This document shows positions 42,477 to 44,065 of a stretch of 44,065 nt of DNA, in pieces. The notes under the pieces are model-generated. The model ran no database searches. It saw only the letters and a program-made list of their open reading frames with translations, and had not been told where the DNA came from. This stretch comes from Clostridia bacterium (lineage in GTDB: Bacteria > Bacillota > Clostridia > Peptostreptococcales > Anaerovoracaceae), in contig JAKSSL010000007.1 in assembly GCA_024403115.1 (NCBI GenBank), forward strand, positions 1 to 44,065, given 5' to 3'. A program made the position numbers and the translations under genes. Position 1 is the stretch's first letter. Each line of letters starts with the position of its first letter.

Positions 42477-43442
42477 ATGAAATACTATATTGGAATAGAC
42501 GGTGGCGGCAGTAAAAGCGACTTTGTCCTTTGCGATGAAAAAGCTATAATCCTAGCAGAGTGGACTGGCCCAGGATGCCACTATCTTCAATGGGGATACC
42601 AAGGCCTTAGCTCATTAATTGAAGAAGGCATATCCCAAGTTTGCAAAATTGCAAAGATAAACCAAGATGAAATAGCTTACTCCTTCTTTGGTTGCGCAGG
42701 CTATGGAGATGTGAAAGAAGACAGCATTAAAATCGAAGAAGCGGCGGAAAAAGCTTTCGGCAATATTCCATACGCCATTGCCAATGACTGCGAAAATGCT
42801 TTTACAGGAGCTTTAGCAGGTCAGGACGGAATTAACATAATAGCCGGCACCGGTTCAATAGGCTTTGGCAGAAACAAAGGCCAAAGCAAAAGATGCGGTG
42901 GTTGGCACCACGCCATAGGAAGCGACGAAGGAAGCGCTTACTGGATTGGCTGGTCCATGCTAAAATCCTTCACTAGACAAAGCGATGGCAGAGATGAAAA
43001 AACTGCCCTTTATGAATTGCTGAAAAGGGAGCTTGAACTTAACGATGACGGAGAAATCATCAAGCGCGTTGTTGAGGAGTGGGACTTAGATAGAACTAAA
43101 ATCGCAGGCCTTGCCAAGCTGATTGGCCAGCTTTGTGAAAGCAAGGATCCTTGCGCTTTGGATATAGTTGAAAGAGCAGCGCATGAATTAGCAGATATTG
43201 CTATTGCACTTAACAAAGAACTGGGCTTTACAGGCAAAACCCTAGTAAGCGGAACTGGCGGAGTCTTTAATCTAGGAGACAAATTGATTAAACCATTCGC
43301 ACAAAAACTGGAGGATGGAGGCCTAAAGTATGTGACACCTCAGCTTTCTCCAAAATGTGGCGCACTAATACTGGCCATGCAAAGTGATGGAATTGAGATA
43401 AGAGAAGATGTGATTGAAGGTTTAAAAAAAGGCTACATGTGA
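42477..43442 (+). CDS. N-acetylglucosamine kinase-like BadF/BadG ATPase
   Basis: A 321-residue ASKHA-fold sugar kinase. It has GIDGGGSKSD (6-15), NDCENAFTGAL, AGTGSIGFG, GSDEGSAYWIG and LVSGTGGVF, the pattern of the BadF/BadG family members that phosphorylate GlcNAc or related amino sugars. It lacks the iron-sulfur cysteines of the 2-hydroxyacyl-CoA activases found elsewhere in this window. Its binding site (AAAGGAA) is inside the end of the carboxypeptidase gene and the spacing is 2 nt, so the two are co-translated. Together they suggest wall turnover and amino-sugar recovery. The last codons form part of the terminator stem. Confidence 0.85.
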   Translation: MKYYIGIDGGGSKSDFVLCDEKAIILAEWTGPGCHYLQWGYQGLSSLIEEGISQVCKIAKINQDEIAYSFFGCAGYGDVKEDSIKIEEAAEKAFGNIPYAIANDCENAFTGALAGQDGINIIAGTGSIGFGRNKGQSKRCGGWHHAIGSDEGSAYWIGWSMLKSFTRQSDGRDEKTALYELLKRELELNDDGEIIKRVVEEWDLDRTKIAGLAKLIGQLCESKDPCALDIVERAAHELADIAIALNKELGFTGKTLVSGTGGVFNLGDKLIKPFAQKLEDGGLKYVTPQLSPKCGALILAMQSDGIEIREDVIEGLKKGYM

Positions 43443-43457
43443 TATGTAGCCTTTTTT
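43426..43457 (+). terminator. Terminator overlapping the kinase gene end
   Basis: A stem of about 13 bp, AAAAAGGCTACAT/ATGTAGCCTTTTT (43426-43438 with 43444-43456), with a GTGAT loop, is followed by a T-run to 43457. Its 5' arm and loop lie in the coding region and stop codon. The 5' A-run also lets it work for the convergent SGNH gene. Confidence 0.85.
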
Positions 43458-43487
43458 GTTTGTGTTATTATTCTGTGAAGCTTTCAC

Positions 43488-44065
43488 CTACTTGTACAAT
43501 AGCGCCGCCCTGGAATATGTTAGAATTCCGCGGTTTGGACCTGGGTGAATGTAATCCAACAAATAATCATCGTAGCCATATTTTTGGCATCTTTCTTTAA
43601 TATATTTGTTAGGATTTATGTATGTATACGAATTGTCATCGCAATACTTTTTCAATGCTTCGGCGAACTCGGAATTCATTTTCAATTTATCCTTATATGA
43701 TCTGGTAGAAACAGGATCATTTTTACGGGATATGAATGGTGGGATGAGTACAAACTTTGCCTCAGAATTCTTTTCCTGAATATTGGAAATAAGCTTACCA
43801 ATCTTTTTTACATATTGATCCCCATTTTTTGCACTCGACTTGGTAGTTCCCTTCCTAACATCGTTTGTGCCTATTGCAATTACATAAACCTCAGCTGTAC
43901 GTTTATTTATCTTATCCTTATCGTTAATTAGATTTTGAACGATGTATCCACCTTTTGAGTAGTTGTACACATTACCCTTTATTAAATGCTTCATAGGCTC
44001 ATACCATGGGTGATGATTGTTCTTGGTACCCTCGGTAATGCTATCGCCTAAGAAATATACTGATT
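43488..44065 (-). CDS. SGNH/GDSL hydrolase, N-terminus beyond window edge
   Basis: The frame is open through the window end, so the start is missing. The first visible residues are SVYFLGDSITEGT, which is the catalytic block I (GDS). The rest keeps block II (SKGGYIVQN), block III (AIGTNDVRKGTT) and block V (DYIHPGPNRG, with catalytic Asp and His), so all four SGNH residues are present. Such enzymes remove or move acyl groups on sugars, lipids or wall polymers. An internal ATG at 43994 would delete block I and is not the real start. Substrate and neighbours upstream are unknown. Confidence 0.85.
   Translation of the reverse strand, partial: SVYFLGDSITEGTKNNHHPWYEPMKHLIKGNVYNYSKGGYIVQNLINDKDKINKRTAEVYVIAIGTNDVRKGTTKSSAKNGDQYVKKIGKLISNIQEKNSEAKFVLIPPFISRKNDPVSTRSYKDKLKMNSEFAEALKKYCDDNSYTYINPNKYIKERCQKYGYDDYLLDYIHPGPNRGILTYSRAALLYK

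Noticed and set aside
1..44065. Insertion sequences, phage genes, CRISPR arrays, rRNA or tRNA genes
   Set aside because: No transposase, integrase, spaced direct repeats, or rRNA/tRNA-like sequence was seen on either strand.

Overview
The window looks like the chromosome of a low-GC, anaerobic member of the Clostridia. Three things point there. The order rpmG-secE-nusG-rplK-rplA-rplJ-rplL-rpoB-rpoC-rpsL-rpsG-fusA-tuf is the standard Firmicutes one. RpsL has the 138-residue Gram-positive length. A giant 2-hydroxyacyl-CoA dehydratase activase-type iron-sulfur protein fits strict anaerobiosis. Nearly all genes lie on the minus strand. I see no insertion sequence, phage gene, CRISPR array, rRNA or tRNA, and no stretch over 300 bases without a gene.

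Layout. (1) 1-15152, information core, minus strand: it runs from rpmG down to the first codons of tuf. It is split by a terminator plus new promoter before rpoB and again before rpsL, and it carries an L10 leader/attenuator, a structured rplK-rplA spacer and an unusually structured 261-nt rpsL-rpsG spacer. (2) 15171-17744: nitroreductase plus a CpsA/Wzg-type LCP wall-polymer ligase, divergent from a short DtxR-type metalloregulator. (3) 17802-25438: a six-gene minus operon rimI-tsaD-ABC-F-MFS-O-antigen ligase/polymerase-like-LCP, joining translation quality genes to envelope polymer genes. (4) 25479-26108: a TRIC/UPF0126 membrane protein sharing overlapping, apparently leaderless promoters with rimI. 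(5) 26190-30440: the 1416-residue tandem-ASKHA activase/dehydratase-like protein. (6) 30569-38859: the most unusual region, a tight six-gene operon. It holds two SDF-type symporters, each with a cytosolic N-domain that resembles a decayed RsbW-like GHKL kinase; a stand-alone (p)ppGpp synthetase; a RelA/SpoT-type HD hydrolase fused to a STAS-like and an APH-kinase domain; a STAS antagonist; and a Cache-HAMP-PP2C phosphatase fused to an RsbW-like kinase. (7) 39032-41497: nicotinamidase-like, MBL-fold and acyltransferase-3 genes. (8) 41572-43442, plus strand: D,D-carboxypeptidase lipoprotein and GlcNAc-kinase-like genes, a likely wall-turnover pair. (9) 43488-end: an SGNH hydrolase cut by the window edge.

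How they may work together: region 6 has every part of a partner switch (phosphatase, kinase, STAS antagonist) but no sigma factor. Instead it holds transporters with kinase-like domains and a split pair of alarmone synthetase and hydrolase. I infer a membrane-sensed switch that ties solute uptake to (p)ppGpp turnover; this is a hypothesis from domain content and gene order only. Other points worth attention are a natural arginine at the RpsL residue equivalent to Lys88 (a known streptomycin-resistance position), a large lineage-specific insertion in RpoC, start codons lying at the predicted transcription start for three genes, and promoters embedded in the preceding gene's terminator.
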